From Janibacter sp. CX7 (GTDB lineage: Bacteria; Actinomycetota; Actinomycetes; Actinomycetales; Dermatophilaceae), in NCBI RefSeq assembly GCF_024362365.1, contig NZ_CP101464.1, positions 1,860,001-1,924,000 of the forward strand: 64,000 nucleotides of DNA, given 5' to 3'. Both the position numbers and the translations under genes were made by a program. The notes beneath the pieces were generated by a model that was not told the DNA's origin, did no database searches, and was given only the letters and a program-made list of their open reading frames with translations. The stretch's first letter is position 1. Each line of letters starts with the position of its first letter. Positions 37,590 through 47,244 of the stretch are shown piece by piece.

Positions 37590-38933
37590 TCAGCTCACCC
37601 AGGCCCACCGCCGGACGGCGAAGTCAATCGGCGCGTCCTCGTGCGCCCGCACGACGACCTCGACCTCGTCGGCCCCCACGACCCGGGAGCCGGGCGTGCG
37701 ACGCAGGATGGCGCCCTGCCGGTCGGGGGCGATGAGGAAGGTCGGGTAGCGGGTTGCGGGCCGGTCCTCGCGGGGCTTCCACACCCACAGCCCGCAGCGC
37801 TCGCCATCGCGGCGCCACTCGACCCGCACCTCGTCGGCGGCGTCGAGGTCGGGCACATCGAGCTGGAGCCGCGCCCCCTGCACACCGCTGGGCACGGCGA
37901 AGGCGAGCCCGGCGTACGAGGACCACCCGCGACCGGGCCCCTTGAAGACGTAGCCCGATCGCCCGGTGACGCGCAGCCCGTCGACCGGCCCCTCGGGGCG
38001 GTGCGCCTCCCGCAGGCAGGGCTCGACGGCCAGGTCCTCGACCCGCTTGACCCAGTGCGGCTCGCGCCGCTCCAGCTCGGTCACCGGCACGTTGTCCATG
38101 GCCGTGAAGGACGGCTCGAGGAAGCGCTGCGGGTCCGGACCGCTCTCGGCCTCGAGGATGCGCGCCGCCCGCGGCGAGGGATCGGTGCTCGTCGAGGCGA
38201 GGACGAAGGCCCAGGTGTCGTGGAGCACCTCGACGTGGTGGGCGACCAGACCCGCCTGGCCGAGCAGCCGGTGCAGCCGTGCGGCGCCGAAGGCCTGGGT
38301 GTGCCCCCACACGCCCTCGAGACGGCCGACGAGCGGCACCGAGAAGAGCAGGTCCGTGCCCTCGGGCAGGGCACGGGCGAGCGTGCGCACGGCCTCGTCG
38401 GGGTCGGGCACGTGCTCGACGACCTCGCAGCACACGACGAGGCTCGCCCCGCTCGCCTCGACGTCGGCCCGGGTGAGGTCGTAGAGGTTGCCGAGGTCGA
38501 CCGAGCTGCGGTCGGCGAGCCCGTTGGTCGCGAGCATGGCGCGGGTGGCGTCCACCCATCGCTGCTCGAGCTCGATGCCGCGGTAGCTCGCGGCCTCGCC
38601 GTCACGCAGCATGAGGGTCGCGAGGACGCCCTGCCCGACACCCACCTCGAAGATCCGCTCCCCCGGCGAGATGAAGCCGACGACGCGCCGGAAGCGCACG
38701 ACATTGGACTCGGACGCCGGCGGGACCTCCCCTTCGGCCGAGTGCTCGCGCTGTGGGGGCCGGTACCAGGCCCGGGCGCGGTCGCGGTCGGCGACCATGA
38801 CCGCCTCGCGGGCCCGGCGGGAGGGCCCGGGCCCGAGCCGCTCGACGAGGTCGATGTCGGCCCAGCCGCGGGCCACGAGGGCCCGCTCGACCGGGGAGGA
38901 CGGCTGGCTCGGGACGTCGGCGTCGGCGTTCAC
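37590..38933 (-). CDS. SAM-dependent methyltransferase with C-terminal domain
   Basis: About 447 aa. The class I methyltransferase domain lies in the middle (FEVGVGQGVLATLML motif I, about residues 105-120; YRGIELEQRWVD motif II; VVCCEVVEHVPDPDEAVRTL). A roughly 150-residue C-terminal part of beta-rich sequence (RVTGRSGYVFKGPGRG, DEVRVEWRRDGERC) is unassigned. The substrate is unknown. The ATG at 38945 lies within a -10-like TATGGT; the GTG 7 nt after it (38933) is the likely leaderless start. It precedes glnA2 by 28 nt. Confidence 0.82.
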   Translation of the reverse strand: MNADADVPSQPSSPVERALVARGWADIDLVERLGPGPSRRAREAVMVADRDRARAWYRPPQREHSAEGEVPPASESNVVRFRRVVGFISPGERIFEVGVGQGVLATLMLRDGEAASYRGIELEQRWVDATRAMLATNGLADRSSVDLGNLYDLTRADVEASGASLVVCCEVVEHVPDPDEAVRTLARALPEGTDLLFSVPLVGRLEGVWGHTQAFGAARLHRLLGQAGLVAHHVEVLHDTWAFVLASTSTDPSPRAARILEAESGPDPQRFLEPSFTAMDNVPVTELERREPHWVKRVEDLAVEPCLREAHRPEGPVDGLRVTGRSGYVFKGPGRGWSSYAGLAFAVPSGVQGARLQLDVPDLDAADEVRVEWRRDGERCGLWVWKPREDRPATRYPTFLIAPDRQGAILRRTPGSRVVGADEVEVVVRAHEDAPIDFAVRRWAWVS

Positions 38934-38995
38934 CCTGCCGACCATAACCACCGATGGCCGCCGTTGTCCGCAGGCCGGTCCGCGCCGCACGAGCA

Positions 38996-39036
38996 ACGGC
39001 CCGCCCCACCCCGACGAAGGGGGTGGGACGGGCCGT
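38996..39036 (-). terminator. Terminator of the M6 protease gene
   Basis: A 17-bp stem with one mismatch (ACGGCCCGCCCCACCCC with GGGGTGGGACGGGCCGT) and a 7-nt loop GACGAAG, lying 16 nt past the protease stop. Confidence 0.8.
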
Positions 39037-39052
39037 CCTGGTGACGCTCAGA

Positions 39053-41380
39053 TCAGCGGGTGCCCGCCTGGACCTGGAGGTTGACGTTGTCACCGGACTG
39101 GCTCTTGACCCTGATGGTCGTGCCCGAACCGGCCACCTTCGTCGAGCTCCACGGGTTCTGCTCGGACCAGTAGCGGTCCGGGTCGGAGTCGTCGAAGGTG
39201 GTGATCGCCGGCTGCGACGGCACCTGGCTCGCGACGCCCTTGTTGTGGAAGGTCACCGCGTCGGTGCGCTGCGTCCCGAAGGTCGCGTCGAAGGGCTGAC
39301 GACGGTTGCCGAGCAGCGCGCCGTTCGGGAAGGTGACCGGGGTCGGTCGCGCGTCCACGGGCAGGACCTGGCCGTAGCCGGGGTGCGTGCTCGTGTTGTT
39401 GTCGGCGTAGGCGTTGTTGATGTACCAGACGAGCAGGCCGTCCTGGTACGGGAAGCGCTCGACCCAGTCGGGACGGGTCGTGGCCCAGCCGAAGTTGTAC
39501 GGACCGGTCTTGAGGTTCTTGTCGTACCCGGAGTACACGCGGTTCTCGGCGAGGTAGTAGCTCTGGACCTCCTCGGACGTGGAGCCCGACATGCGGGTCC
39601 AGCCGTCGGCCGTCCAGCCGTTGTCACCGGACTCGACGTCGTCGGACAGCACGGTCGCACCGTCGACGGTGATCGTGATGTCGTCGACGAAGGCGCCCTT
39701 CTCCGAGACACCGCCGTCGGTCTGGTAGCGCCAGCGGAAGAGGATCTTCTTGCCGGCGTAGGCGCTCAGGTCGTGGGAGACCTCGTTCCACGACAGGTCG
39801 CCGCCGTCGTCCGCGGACAGCTCCTCCCACGAGGAACCGCCGTCGGTGCTGACCTCGGTGTAGAGGTAGTCGTAGTCCGCCTCGGTGCTCAGGGCCAGCT
39901 GAGCGGTCAGGTCGGCCGACGTCGCACCGGTGAGGTCGATCTCGCGGGTGAGCGAGGTGTTGAGGTCGTTGTCCGACCCGGACCACCACTCGTAGCTGCC
40001 CGAGTGCGGGGTGTTGTAGTCGGTCTCGACGGTCTCCTTGGGCAGGACGACCGCAGCGGCCTGCGCGAGCTTGGCGTCGTCACGGTCGGCCGGGCCGAGC
40101 TTGAAGTTCTTCTTCTCGCCGGGGTTGACCGTCGTGTAGTCGAGCCAGCCGAGCTGCAGCTTCTCCCAGGCACCCATGTAGCCCGGGCTGGAGCCGATGT
40201 CCTCGGTGCCGTCGTTGAGCCACGAGCCACCGGACATCAGGGTCCAGAAGCCGGTGCCGTTGTCGCCACCCGCGGTGTCGTAGAGGTCGGGCAGACCGAG
40301 GTCGTGGCCGAACTCGTGGGTGAAGACACCCAGACCGCCGTTCTCGGGCTCGGTCGTGTAGTCACCGATCCAGATACCGGAGTCACCCAGCGGCACACCG
40401 CCGAGCTTGTTCTGCGCGGGGCCGGTCTTGCCGGCGTTGTTGCTGTAGGCGTACCAGCGGTGGCTCCAGATGGCGTCCTCGCCCTGGGCACCGCCGCCGG
40501 CCTCCTCGCCCTCACCGGCGTGGATCGCCTGGAAGTGGTCGATGTAGCCGTCGGGCTCGTTGAAGTCGCCGTCACCGTCGAAGTCGTAGCGGTCCCAGAC
40601 GTCGAACTGCGCGAGGTAGTCCTGGATCTCGGCGTTGGACTTGCCCTGGGCGACCTGGTCGTCGTACCAGGCCTGCGCGGTGTCCTTGACGTAGTTCCAG
40701 TAGCCGTCGGCCTCGGAGGCGAGCTCGTTGGAGCCGTAGCGGGCCTCGTTGTAGGGGACGGTCACCCAGTCGCTGACGTCGCCCTTGGTGAGGAAGCGAC
40801 CGTTGGACTGCTTGAGGTAGAAGTCCTTGAAGGACTCCTTGCCCTCGCCGAACATCAGGTCGAGGTAGTGGTCGCGACCGAAGTTGTCGTCCCAGATCGT
40901 CGAGTTGTTGTTGGCGCGGTCCGGCTCGGGGATCTCGTTGTTGACCGGGCCGGCCTCGCCGCCGGCCTCCGGGATCGTCTGGTCGCCGAAGTCCGTGAGG
41001 ATCGTGAAGACCGAGGCCTCGCGGTTGACGTCGTACTGGACGTACTTCGTGCGCCCCTTGGGGCCCTTGTCCTTGGTGACACCCGCGGCGGTGGTGTGCC
41101 GCTCCGCCTTGTCCTTGCTCTTGACCTCGATGACCTTGGTGCCGTTCTTGGTGACCACCTTGGCCTCGCCGGCCAGCAGCTGGTCGACGGCGTCCTTGCG
41201 CAGCTCGCGCTGCGCATCACCGAGCGGGTTGGGCAGGTCGTCGTGCCGGGCGGTCGAGGCAGCAGGGTCCTCGGGCGCCACGCCGGCGGTCGTCCCAGCA
41301 CTCGCGGCCATGGGCGCGAGGGTGAGCACGAGAGCGGACGCGGCGAGACCTGACACGACGTGGGTGTGACGTCTCTTCAC
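39053..41380 (-). CDS. Secreted immune inhibitor A-like M6 metalloprotease
   Basis: A 775-aa secreted zinc protease. A Sec signal peptide is clear (basic KRRHTH, hydrophobic ASALVLTLAPMAASA, cleavage near residue 28). The zinc site HEFGHDLGLPD is at about residue 355, followed by the Met-turn-like LMSGGSW. It has EF-hand-like Asp-rich segments (DRYDFDGDGDFNEPDGY) and a C-terminal MAM/jelly-roll type region (DGGSSWEELSADDGG, FVDDITI). The GTG start has GGAGG 5 nt upstream; the longer frame is rejected. The relatives degrade host or extracellular proteins, but the target here is unknown. Confidence 0.93.
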   Translation of the reverse strand: MKRRHTHVVSGLAASALVLTLAPMAASAGTTAGVAPEDPAASTARHDDLPNPLGDAQRELRKDAVDQLLAGEAKVVTKNGTKVIEVKSKDKAERHTTAAGVTKDKGPKGRTKYVQYDVNREASVFTILTDFGDQTIPEAGGEAGPVNNEIPEPDRANNNSTIWDDNFGRDHYLDLMFGEGKESFKDFYLKQSNGRFLTKGDVSDWVTVPYNEARYGSNELASEADGYWNYVKDTAQAWYDDQVAQGKSNAEIQDYLAQFDVWDRYDFDGDGDFNEPDGYIDHFQAIHAGEGEEAGGGAQGEDAIWSHRWYAYSNNAGKTGPAQNKLGGVPLGDSGIWIGDYTTEPENGGLGVFTHEFGHDLGLPDLYDTAGGDNGTGFWTLMSGGSWLNDGTEDIGSSPGYMGAWEKLQLGWLDYTTVNPGEKKNFKLGPADRDDAKLAQAAAVVLPKETVETDYNTPHSGSYEWWSGSDNDLNTSLTREIDLTGATSADLTAQLALSTEADYDYLYTEVSTDGGSSWEELSADDGGDLSWNEVSHDLSAYAGKKILFRWRYQTDGGVSEKGAFVDDITITVDGATVLSDDVESGDNGWTADGWTRMSGSTSEEVQSYYLAENRVYSGYDKNLKTGPYNFGWATTRPDWVERFPYQDGLLVWYINNAYADNNTSTHPGYGQVLPVDARPTPVTFPNGALLGNRRQPFDATFGTQRTDAVTFHNKGVASQVPSQPAITTFDDSDPDRYWSEQNPWSSTKVAGSGTTIRVKSQSGDNVNLQVQAGTR

Positions 41381-41568
41381 GAATCCTCCAGGGGAATGAT
41401 GTGGCTCCTGCCACAGGGGTATGCGCACCCAATCAAGATCTGACGGCTTTTGGGAGACTCCACCGGATTTCCTGAAGGAATCTTTACTCTTCGGGCCTCA
41501 CCGTCCGTCGCAACGCCCCTGAGCGAGGACGACGAAGGGGGACGACCCCCGGGCCCTAGGGTGGTGCC

Positions 41569-42423
41569 ATGAGCGAGACGACCGCCCCCTACGGCTCCGG
41601 GTCCTCCCCGGCCCCCATCGCCCCCAAGCGGGTGCGCATCCCCCACCTGCAGGCGATGAAGGAGCGCGGCGAGCGCTGGGCCATGCTCACCGCCTACGAC
41701 ATGTACGCCGCGCAGGTCTTCGACGGCGCCGGCATCCCCGTGCTGCTCGTCGGCGACTCCGCCGGCAACAACGTCTACGGCTACGAGACCACCGTCCCCG
41801 TGACCCTCGACGAGATGATCCCGCTGACCCGCGCCGTCGCCGGCGGGGCGGCGAGCGCGCTCATCGTGGCGGACCTCCCCTTCGGCACCTACCAGGCCTC
41901 TCCCGAGCAGGGCTACCTCTCCGCGGCCCGTCTCATGAAGGAAGGCCTGGCGCACGCGGTCAAGCTCGAGGGCGGCGCCGAGATGGCGCCGACGATCGAG
42001 CGGATGACGAAGGGGGGCATCCCCGTCATGGCGCACATCGGCTTCACCCCGCAGAGCGAGCACACCCTGGGCGGCTACCGCGTCCAGGGCCGCGGCGAGG
42101 CCGCGGCGAAGCTGCTCGAGGACGCCCACGCCGTGCAGGCGGCCGGCGCCTTCGCCGTCGTCATGGAGATGGTGCCGGCGCCCTCCGCAGCCGAGGTCAC
42201 CCGCGAGCTGCGCATCCCGACCATCGGCATCGGCGCCGGCCCCGACTGCGACGCCCAGGTGCTCGTCTGGCAGGACATGGCCGGCCTGCGCACCGGCAAG
42301 GCACCGCGCTTCGTCAAGCGCTACGCCGACCTCGCGACGGTGCTCGGCGACGCCGCCCGTGCCTACGCCGCCGACGTGGCCGACGGCAGCTTCCCCGCGG
42401 CAGAGCACTCCTTCGAGAGCTGA
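41569..42423 (+). CDS. panB: 3-methyl-2-oxobutanoate hydroxymethyltransferase
   Basis: A 284-aa TIM barrel that makes ketopantoate, the first step to pantothenate and coenzyme A. Family blocks: [51 protein letters not shown], and TIGIGAG. The ATG lies 6 nt after TAGGGT (41557-41562), the leaderless pattern. The methyltransferase gene follows after 2 nt. Confidence 0.96.
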   Translation: MSETTAPYGSGSSPAPIAPKRVRIPHLQAMKERGERWAMLTAYDMYAAQVFDGAGIPVLLVGDSAGNNVYGYETTVPVTLDEMIPLTRAVAGGAASALIVADLPFGTYQASPEQGYLSAARLMKEGLAHAVKLEGGAEMAPTIERMTKGGIPVMAHIGFTPQSEHTLGGYRVQGRGEAAAKLLEDAHAVQAAGAFAVVMEMVPAPSAAEVTRELRIPTIGIGAGPDCDAQVLVWQDMAGLRTGKAPRFVKRYADLATVLGDAARAYAADVADGSFPAAEHSFES

Positions 42424-42425
42424 CG

Positions 42426-43055
42426 ATGGCTCCCGACGACCTGCCCGAGATCCGCACCCGGTGGTCGGAGGTGTCGGGCGGGATCGATGCCGCGCACGCC
42501 TACCAGCGGCGCTTCGACGAGCTGGCGAGCGGCGGTGCCGACCTCGACGGCGAGGCCCGCTTCGTCCACGCGCTGCACGAGCCGCCTGCCCGCATCCTCG
42601 ACGCGGGGTGCGGCACCGGCCGGGTCGCGACCGAGCTGACCCGCCTCGGGCACGACGTCGTCGGGGTCGATGCCGATGCGGCGATGGTCGAGGTCGCCCG
42701 GGAGCGCGATGTCGTCACGCGCTTCGTCCACGCCGACCTCGCGACGCTGTCGCTGTCGACGCAGACCTTCGACGTCGTGCTGCTCGCGGGCAATGTCGTG
42801 CCCTTCCTCGCCGACGGCACCCTCGTCGACGTGCTGCGCCGGATGCGTGCGCACCTGGCGACGGACGGTCGGCTCGTCGCCGGCTGGTCCCTGCCGGGGC
42901 ACCAGCCGCAGGGCGCCGCCGCCGTCTCGGCCGAGGACTACGAGCAGGCGGCCTTCGCCGCCGACCTCTCCCTCGTGCAGCGCTACGCGACGTGGGACGC
43001 GCAGCGCTGGCCGGGTGACGGCTCCTACGCCCTCACGGTGCACCGGCCCCGCTGA
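42426..43055 (+). CDS. Class I SAM-dependent methyltransferase
   Basis: A 209-aa methyltransferase: motif [15 protein letters not shown] (about residues 58-71), motif [17 protein letters not shown], and [12 protein letters not shown] in place of motif IV. The substrate is not evident. It starts 2 nt after the panB stop, so it is translated from the same transcript. A strong terminator follows. Confidence 0.87.
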   Translation: MAPDDLPEIRTRWSEVSGGIDAAHAYQRRFDELASGGADLDGEARFVHALHEPPARILDAGCGTGRVATELTRLGHDVVGVDADAAMVEVARERDVVTRFVHADLATLSLSTQTFDVVLLAGNVVPFLADGTLVDVLRRMRAHLATDGRLVAGWSLPGHQPQGAAAVSAEDYEQAAFAADLSLVQRYATWDAQRWPGDGSYALTVHRPR

Positions 43056-43061
43056 CTGCAC

Positions 43062-43113
43062 ACATGACGAAGGGAGGGCCCGCACCCCGGTGCGGGCCCT
43101 CCCTTCGTCATGT
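43062..43113. terminator. Bidirectional terminator, 25-bp stem
   Basis: A perfect 25-bp inverted repeat with a 2-nt loop lies 6 nt after the methyltransferase stop and before the convergent small gene. The right flank 43101-43120 is the same 20-mer as at 24884-24903. Confidence 0.88.
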
Positions 43114-43128
43114 CGTCGGCAGGAGCGG

Positions 43129-43326
43129 TCAGGCGCCGGCGTCGCCGGTCTCCCACTCGCGGTCCTTGCGGTCCTGCTCGTCCCAGGCCTCGGTCTTGGC
43201 CGCGGCGGTGGCGAGCGCGGCCGCGGCCTCGGCCTCGGTCTCGTAGGGCCCCATGACGTCCTCGCCCTGGGAGCGGTTGTCGTCGGTCTCGACCTGCTTG
43301 GTCTCGATGTTGAACCAGTACGCCAT
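43129..43326 (-). CDS. Small conserved actinobacterial protein, SPOR-like
   Basis: A 65-aa acidic protein: [13 protein letters not shown], then [16 protein letters not shown], then a charged tail ([12 protein letters not shown]). Similar short proteins near map in other actinobacteria are often labelled 'SPOR domain-containing'. The GPYxTxAEA segment supports this, but the function is unknown. GAGAGGA lies upstream of the ATG. It is convergent with the methyltransferase gene and divergent from map. Confidence 0.78.
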   Translation of the reverse strand: MAYWFNIETKQVETDDNRSQGEDVMGPYETEAEAAAALATAAAKTEAWDEQDRKDREWETGDAGA

Positions 43327-43404
43327 CTGTCGTGCCGTCCTCTCTCGCGGGTGGCCGCGGACCGGAGCGCATCCGTCGCGCGCTCGTTGCCTAGACTTCA
43401 CCGC

Positions 43405-44268
43405 ATGCCTGCCGCTGCCGCAACCGTGACACCCGGTGAGGTCTCCCCCCGTCGGTCCGTGCCCGCCACGATCCGTCGGCCGGAGTACGTCGACCGCCCG
43501 GCACCGGCCCCCTTCGACGGCAGCGAGATCAAGGACGCCGAGACCATCGAGCGGATGCGGCACGCGTCGCGGATCGCGGCGCAGGCCCTGGCCGCGGCCG
43601 GCGCCGCCGTCGCTCCCGGCGTGACGACCGATGAGGTCGACCGGGTCGGTCACGAGTACCTCCTCGACCACGGCGCCTACCCGTCGACCCTGGGCTACCG
43701 GGGCTTCCCGAAGTCGCTGTGCACCTCGGTCAACGAGGTCGTCTGCCACGGCATCCCGGACTCGCGGCGGATCGAGGACGGCGACATCGTCAACATCGAC
43801 ATCACCGCATATGTCGGCGGCGTGCACGGCGACACCAATGCGACCTTCCTCGCCGGTGACGTCGCCGAGGAGTCGAGGCTGCTCGTCGAGCGCACCCACG
43901 AGGCGATGCTGCGCGGGATCAAGGCGGCCCTGCCGGGGCGGCAGATCAACATCATCGGCCGGGTCATCGAGCGCTACGCGGCCCGCTTCGGCTACGGCGT
44001 CGTGCGCGACTACACCGGCCACGGCATCGGCACGAGCTTCCACTCCGGGCTCGTCGTGCCGCACTACGACGCGGCCCCGGAGCACGCGACGGTCATCGAG
44101 CCCGGCATGACCTTCACCATCGAGCCGATGCTCAACCTCGGCACCCCCGACTGGGACCTGTGGGACGACGGCTGGACCGTCGTCACCCGCGACCGGCGGC
44201 CCTCGGCGCAGTTCGAGCACACGATCCTCATCACCGACGACGGCAACGAGATCCTCACCCTCCCCTGA
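43405..44268 (+). CDS. map: Type I methionine aminopeptidase
   Basis: A 287-aa cobalt/iron-type enzyme removing initiator Met. Metal ligands in [20 protein letters not shown] (two Asp), GHGIG (His), FTIEPM (Glu) and QFEHTIL (Glu). About 38 extra N-terminal residues precede the catalytic fold, like the longer actinobacterial MetAP with a proline-rich extension. The ATG lies 7 nt after TAGACT (43392-43397), leaderless pattern. Confidence 0.96.
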   Translation: MPAAAATVTPGEVSPRRSVPATIRRPEYVDRPAPAPFDGSEIKDAETIERMRHASRIAAQALAAAGAAVAPGVTTDEVDRVGHEYLLDHGAYPSTLGYRGFPKSLCTSVNEVVCHGIPDSRRIEDGDIVNIDITAYVGGVHGDTNATFLAGDVAEESRLLVERTHEAMLRGIKAALPGRQINIIGRVIERYAARFGYGVVRDYTGHGIGTSFHSGLVVPHYDAAPEHATVIEPGMTFTIEPMLNLGTPDWDLWDDGWTVVTRDRRPSAQFEHTILITDDGNEILTLP

Positions 44269-44281
44269 AGGCAGGCACACG

Positions 44282-45037
44282 ATGAGCAAGAAGCCCGACG
44301 CCCTGGGCATCGACATCGGCGGCAGCGGCATCAAGGGTGCCCCCGTCGACCTCGACAAGGGCAGCTTCACCGACGACCGGCTGCGCATCGCGACGCCGGA
44401 GGAGTCCACCCCCGAGGCGCTGTGCGACGTCGTCGCCCAGATCGCCGACCACTTCGCGGTGAAGAAGGACCTGCCTCTGGGCATCACGATCCCCGCGGTC
44501 GTCATGCACGGCGTCGTCCAGACCGCGGCCAACATCGACAAGTCGTGGATCGGCGTCGACGCCGACCAGCTCTTCAGCGACCGGCTCGGCCGCGAGGTCC
44601 ACCTCGTCAACGACGCCGACGCCGCCGGGGTCGCCGAGCGCTACTACGGCGCGGCGAAGGGAGAGAAGGGCACCGTCGTCCTCACCACCCTCGGCACCGG
44701 CATCGGCACCGCCCTGATCGTCGACGGTCGGCTCGTGCCCAACACCGAGCTCGGGCACATCGAGGTCAACGGCCACGACGCGGAGACCCGCGCCGCCGAG
44801 TCCGTGCGCGAGCGCGACGACCTGACGGTGGAGCAGTGGGCGGAGCGCCTGCAGGCCTACTACTCGCGGCTCGAGGCGCTGCTGTGGCCGGACCTCTTCG
44901 TCGTCGGAGGCGGCGTCAGCAAGCAGGCCGACACCTTCCTGCCGCTGCTCGACCTGCGCACCCCGATCGTGCCGGCGAAGCTGAAGAACAAGGCCGGCAT
45001 CATCGGTGCCGCCCGGCTGGCGGCCAAGGGCTCCTGA
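44282..45037 (+). CDS. ppgK: Polyphosphate glucokinase
   Basis: A 251-aa ROK/hexokinase-like kinase using polyphosphate or ATP to make glucose 6-phosphate; a hallmark of actinobacteria. N-terminal phosphate loop [16 protein letters not shown], second loop [13 protein letters not shown], and [13 protein letters not shown] (the ROK zinc Cys are absent, as in PPGK). It starts 13 nt after the map stop with AAGGCAGG ahead. Confidence 0.95.
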   Translation: MSKKPDALGIDIGGSGIKGAPVDLDKGSFTDDRLRIATPEESTPEALCDVVAQIADHFAVKKDLPLGITIPAVVMHGVVQTAANIDKSWIGVDADQLFSDRLGREVHLVNDADAAGVAERYYGAAKGEKGTVVLTTLGTGIGTALIVDGRLVPNTELGHIEVNGHDAETRAAESVRERDDLTVEQWAERLQAYYSRLEALLWPDLFVVGGGVSKQADTFLPLLDLRTPIVPAKLKNKAGIIGAARLAAKGS

Positions 45038-45143
45038 GGCGCGCGCTCCCGGCGGTCTCGACGGCTCGGCGGCAGACCACGATCCGGTCTCGACCGGTCG
45101 CGTCCCGCCGCCCCGCCACCGGGCCATGCGGCAGGCTGGGGAC

Positions 45144-46403
45144 ATGACGACCTCGCCGGGCGCCTCCTCCCAGGCCCTCTCCCGCCGGCTCGGGCTCACC
45201 GACGCCGTGGGTGTGGGCCTGGCCTCGATGCTCGGGGCCGGGCTCTTCGTCGTCTTCGCCCCGGCCGCCGCCCAGGCCGGCTCGCTGCTGCTCGTCGCCG
45301 TCGTCGTCGCGGGGCTGCTCGCCACCGCCAATGCGACCTCCACCGCACGGCTGGCGGCTCTCTACCCGGAGTCGGGCGGCGCCTACGTCTACGGCCGCGA
45401 GCGACTCGGGGTCAAGTGGGGTCACCTCGCGGGCTGGGGATTCATCAGCGGCAAGATCGCCTCGTGCGCCGCGATGGCCCTGACGATCGGCGTGCACATC
45501 GCCCCGGGGTGGTCGCAGGCCGTCGCGGTCGTCGTCGTGCTCGCGGTCCTCGCGCTCGACCTCCAGGGCATCCAGCGCTCGGCCGGCGTCGCGCGGGTCA
45601 TCGCCCTGACCGTCATCGCGCTCGTCCTCGTCTTCGTCGTCGTGCTGCTCACCAGCCCGCCGGTCACCGCCGACACGCCCCCGCCGACGCCGCCCGGCTC
45701 CGGTGGCGTGCTCGGCGTCGCCCAGGCCGTGGGCTTCCTCTTCTTCGCCTTCGCAGGCTATGCCCGCGTGGCCACCCTCGGCGAGGAGGTCGTCGAGCCG
45801 CGCCGCACGATCCCCCGCGCCGTGGCGATCTCCCTGGGCATCGTGCTCGCGCTCTACGTGCTCATCAGCCTCGCGCTCACCCACACCCTCGGGGCCGGGT
45901 GGGTCGCGGCCCGGGAGGCTCCGCTCGCCGAGGCCGCGGAGATCTCGGCCTGGCCCTGGCTCGGGCCGGCCCTGCGGGTCCTGGCCGTCGTCGCGGCGGG
46001 CGGTGCGCTGCTCGCCCTGACGCTCGGGGTCTCGCGCACGGTGCTCGCCATGGCGCGCGACCGCCACCTGCCGCCGTCGCTCGCCCGGCTCGACGGCCCG
46101 CACCACCTGCCGCGGCGCGCCGAGTGCGTCGTCGCCGGCTTCATCATCGTGCTCGTCGTGCTCGTCGACCTGCGCGGGGTCATCGGCTTCTCGAGCTTCT
46201 GCGTGCTCGTCTACTACGCGGTGGCCAATGCGAGTGCGCTCACCCTGCCCGGCAGCCCGTTGCTGCGCGTCGTCTCGGCGCTCGGCCTGCTCGGCTGCGT
46301 CGCCGTGGCCGTGCTCCTGCCCTGGCAGTCGGTGGTCACCGGTGCCGTCGTGCTCGCGATCGGCGCCTTCATCGGGTGGGTCCGGCACACGACGCGGGAG
46401 TGA
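45144..46403 (+). CDS. APC-superfamily amino acid permease
   Basis: A 419-aa membrane protein with about 12 hydrophobic segments. The APC start LGLTDAVGVGLASMLGAGLFVVFAPAA and LYPESGGAYVYGRERLG in the TM3 region are diagnostic. The loop EEVVEPRRTIPRAV is the conserved TM6-7 loop. The substrate is not determinable. ATG 45144 fits family start; CAGGCT lies 6 nt upstream. The longer in-frame extension lacks membrane or family features. Confidence 0.9.
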   Translation: MTTSPGASSQALSRRLGLTDAVGVGLASMLGAGLFVVFAPAAAQAGSLLLVAVVVAGLLATANATSTARLAALYPESGGAYVYGRERLGVKWGHLAGWGFISGKIASCAAMALTIGVHIAPGWSQAVAVVVVLAVLALDLQGIQRSAGVARVIALTVIALVLVFVVVLLTSPPVTADTPPPTPPGSGGVLGVAQAVGFLFFAFAGYARVATLGEEVVEPRRTIPRAVAISLGIVLALYVLISLALTHTLGAGWVAAREAPLAEAAEISAWPWLGPALRVLAVVAAGGALLALTLGVSRTVLAMARDRHLPPSLARLDGPHHLPRRAECVVAGFIIVLVVLVDLRGVIGFSSFCVLVYYAVANASALTLPGSPLLRVVSALGLLGCVAVAVLLPWQSVVTGAVVLAIGAFIGWVRHTTRE

Positions 46404-46450
46404 CGGCGTGTGCGGACCGCGCGGATCACGCGCCGGTGGGCAACCACTCT

Positions 46451-46834
46451 TCAGGCAAGCACCATGGCTCGAGCCACAGACAGATTCGTCACGCGCAGGG
46501 ACAGGCCACTCTCTTGGAGCGCTTGGTAGAGCATTCCCATGGTGGAGCCGGCGTGCACGTCGCCATCCTTGCCCGCGTCACTCGCGCTGGAAGGTGAAAT
46601 CCCCATCCAGTGGAGGCCCTCTCCTCGGCGGATCGCCACAGCAGCCTGAGCCGTTTGCGGGTTGGCGGCGCGCAGATTCTGGATGACCTCATCCAGTGAG
46701 GTGTCCCACTCACACGCGATGATGGGCGTTCCAGAAACATGCCCGTTGTGCACGAGGAAGTCTCGCCCCTCTACCGTGCCAAGCACACGGCCGATGGCAC
46801 GCGCCGTTTGCAGTCGTTCTGACGCAACTGTCAT
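46451..46834 (-). CDS. Unknown protein B of a lower-GC coupled gene cassette
   Basis: A 127-aa soluble protein with no family I recognise. Segments: QTARAIGRVLGTVEGRDFLVHN, PIIACEWDTSLDEVIQNLRAANPQ, STMGMLYQALQESGLSLRV, and a hydrophobic end ARAMVLA. Base composition is visibly lower in GC than its neighbours and codons such as TTG, CTT and AGC are common. The ATG overlaps the stop of the upstream cassette gene (ATGA), so the two are coupled. Partner to a toxin-like protein is one guess; unproven. Confidence 0.7.
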   Translation of the reverse strand: MTVASERLQTARAIGRVLGTVEGRDFLVHNGHVSGTPIIACEWDTSLDEVIQNLRAANPQTAQAAVAIRRGEGLHWMGISPSSASDAGKDGDVHAGSTMGMLYQALQESGLSLRVTNLSVARAMVLA

Positions 46835-47244
46835 CTGGCCCTCCAGCGGTCATAGTAGGTAGCGAACGATTCGACAGCTCGATCATTGCACTCGACAAAG
46901 TTACGGTCCACGGTCTTCCATGCATCAACTCTGTCGATGACACAGATCACGGAGCGCTCCTCGGAGTCTACTCCCTGAAAGAACTGGTGGGCGTGGACTT
47001 CCCCATGGCAGCAATCGGTTCGGTGCACCTCGGCTCGCCACTCTTGCACGAAGAACTGCATGATGGCGAAGTCGACGACCATCTTCCGGTAGATGGTCTG
47101 TCGAACGTGCAGTTGGTGCTCTGGCGCGAGAACCACTTGGTACTCAATGACTTCCCCACCTTTCGGCGGCGAGTACTCCCACGCAGGCTCTGGTGTCGAC
47201 ATGTCGGCCAAGCGGTGGTTCTTCGGGTGCCTTGACTTCTGCAC
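46831..47244 (-). CDS. Unknown protein A of the coupled cassette
   Basis: A 137-aa protein not assigned. Central hydrophobic strand/helix VVDFAIMQFFVQEW is followed by HRTDCCHGEVHAHQFF, a dense Cys/His/Asp patch that resembles the RxD...H-G..H.H. pattern of small TumE/DUF6516-type toxins and could be a metal or catalytic site. The C-terminus is charged with Tyr and Trp. Start: GTG 47244 (GAGGGGAC upstream), alternative ATG at about 47202. It overlaps gene B by 4 nt. Lower GC than the flanks suggests transfer. Confidence 0.7.
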   Translation of the reverse strand: MQKSRHPKNHRLADMSTPEPAWEYSPPKGGEVIEYQVVLAPEHQLHVRQTIYRKMVVDFAIMQFFVQEWRAEVHRTDCCHGEVHAHQFFQGVDSEERSVICVIDRVDAWKTVDRNFVECNDRAVESFATYYDRWRAR

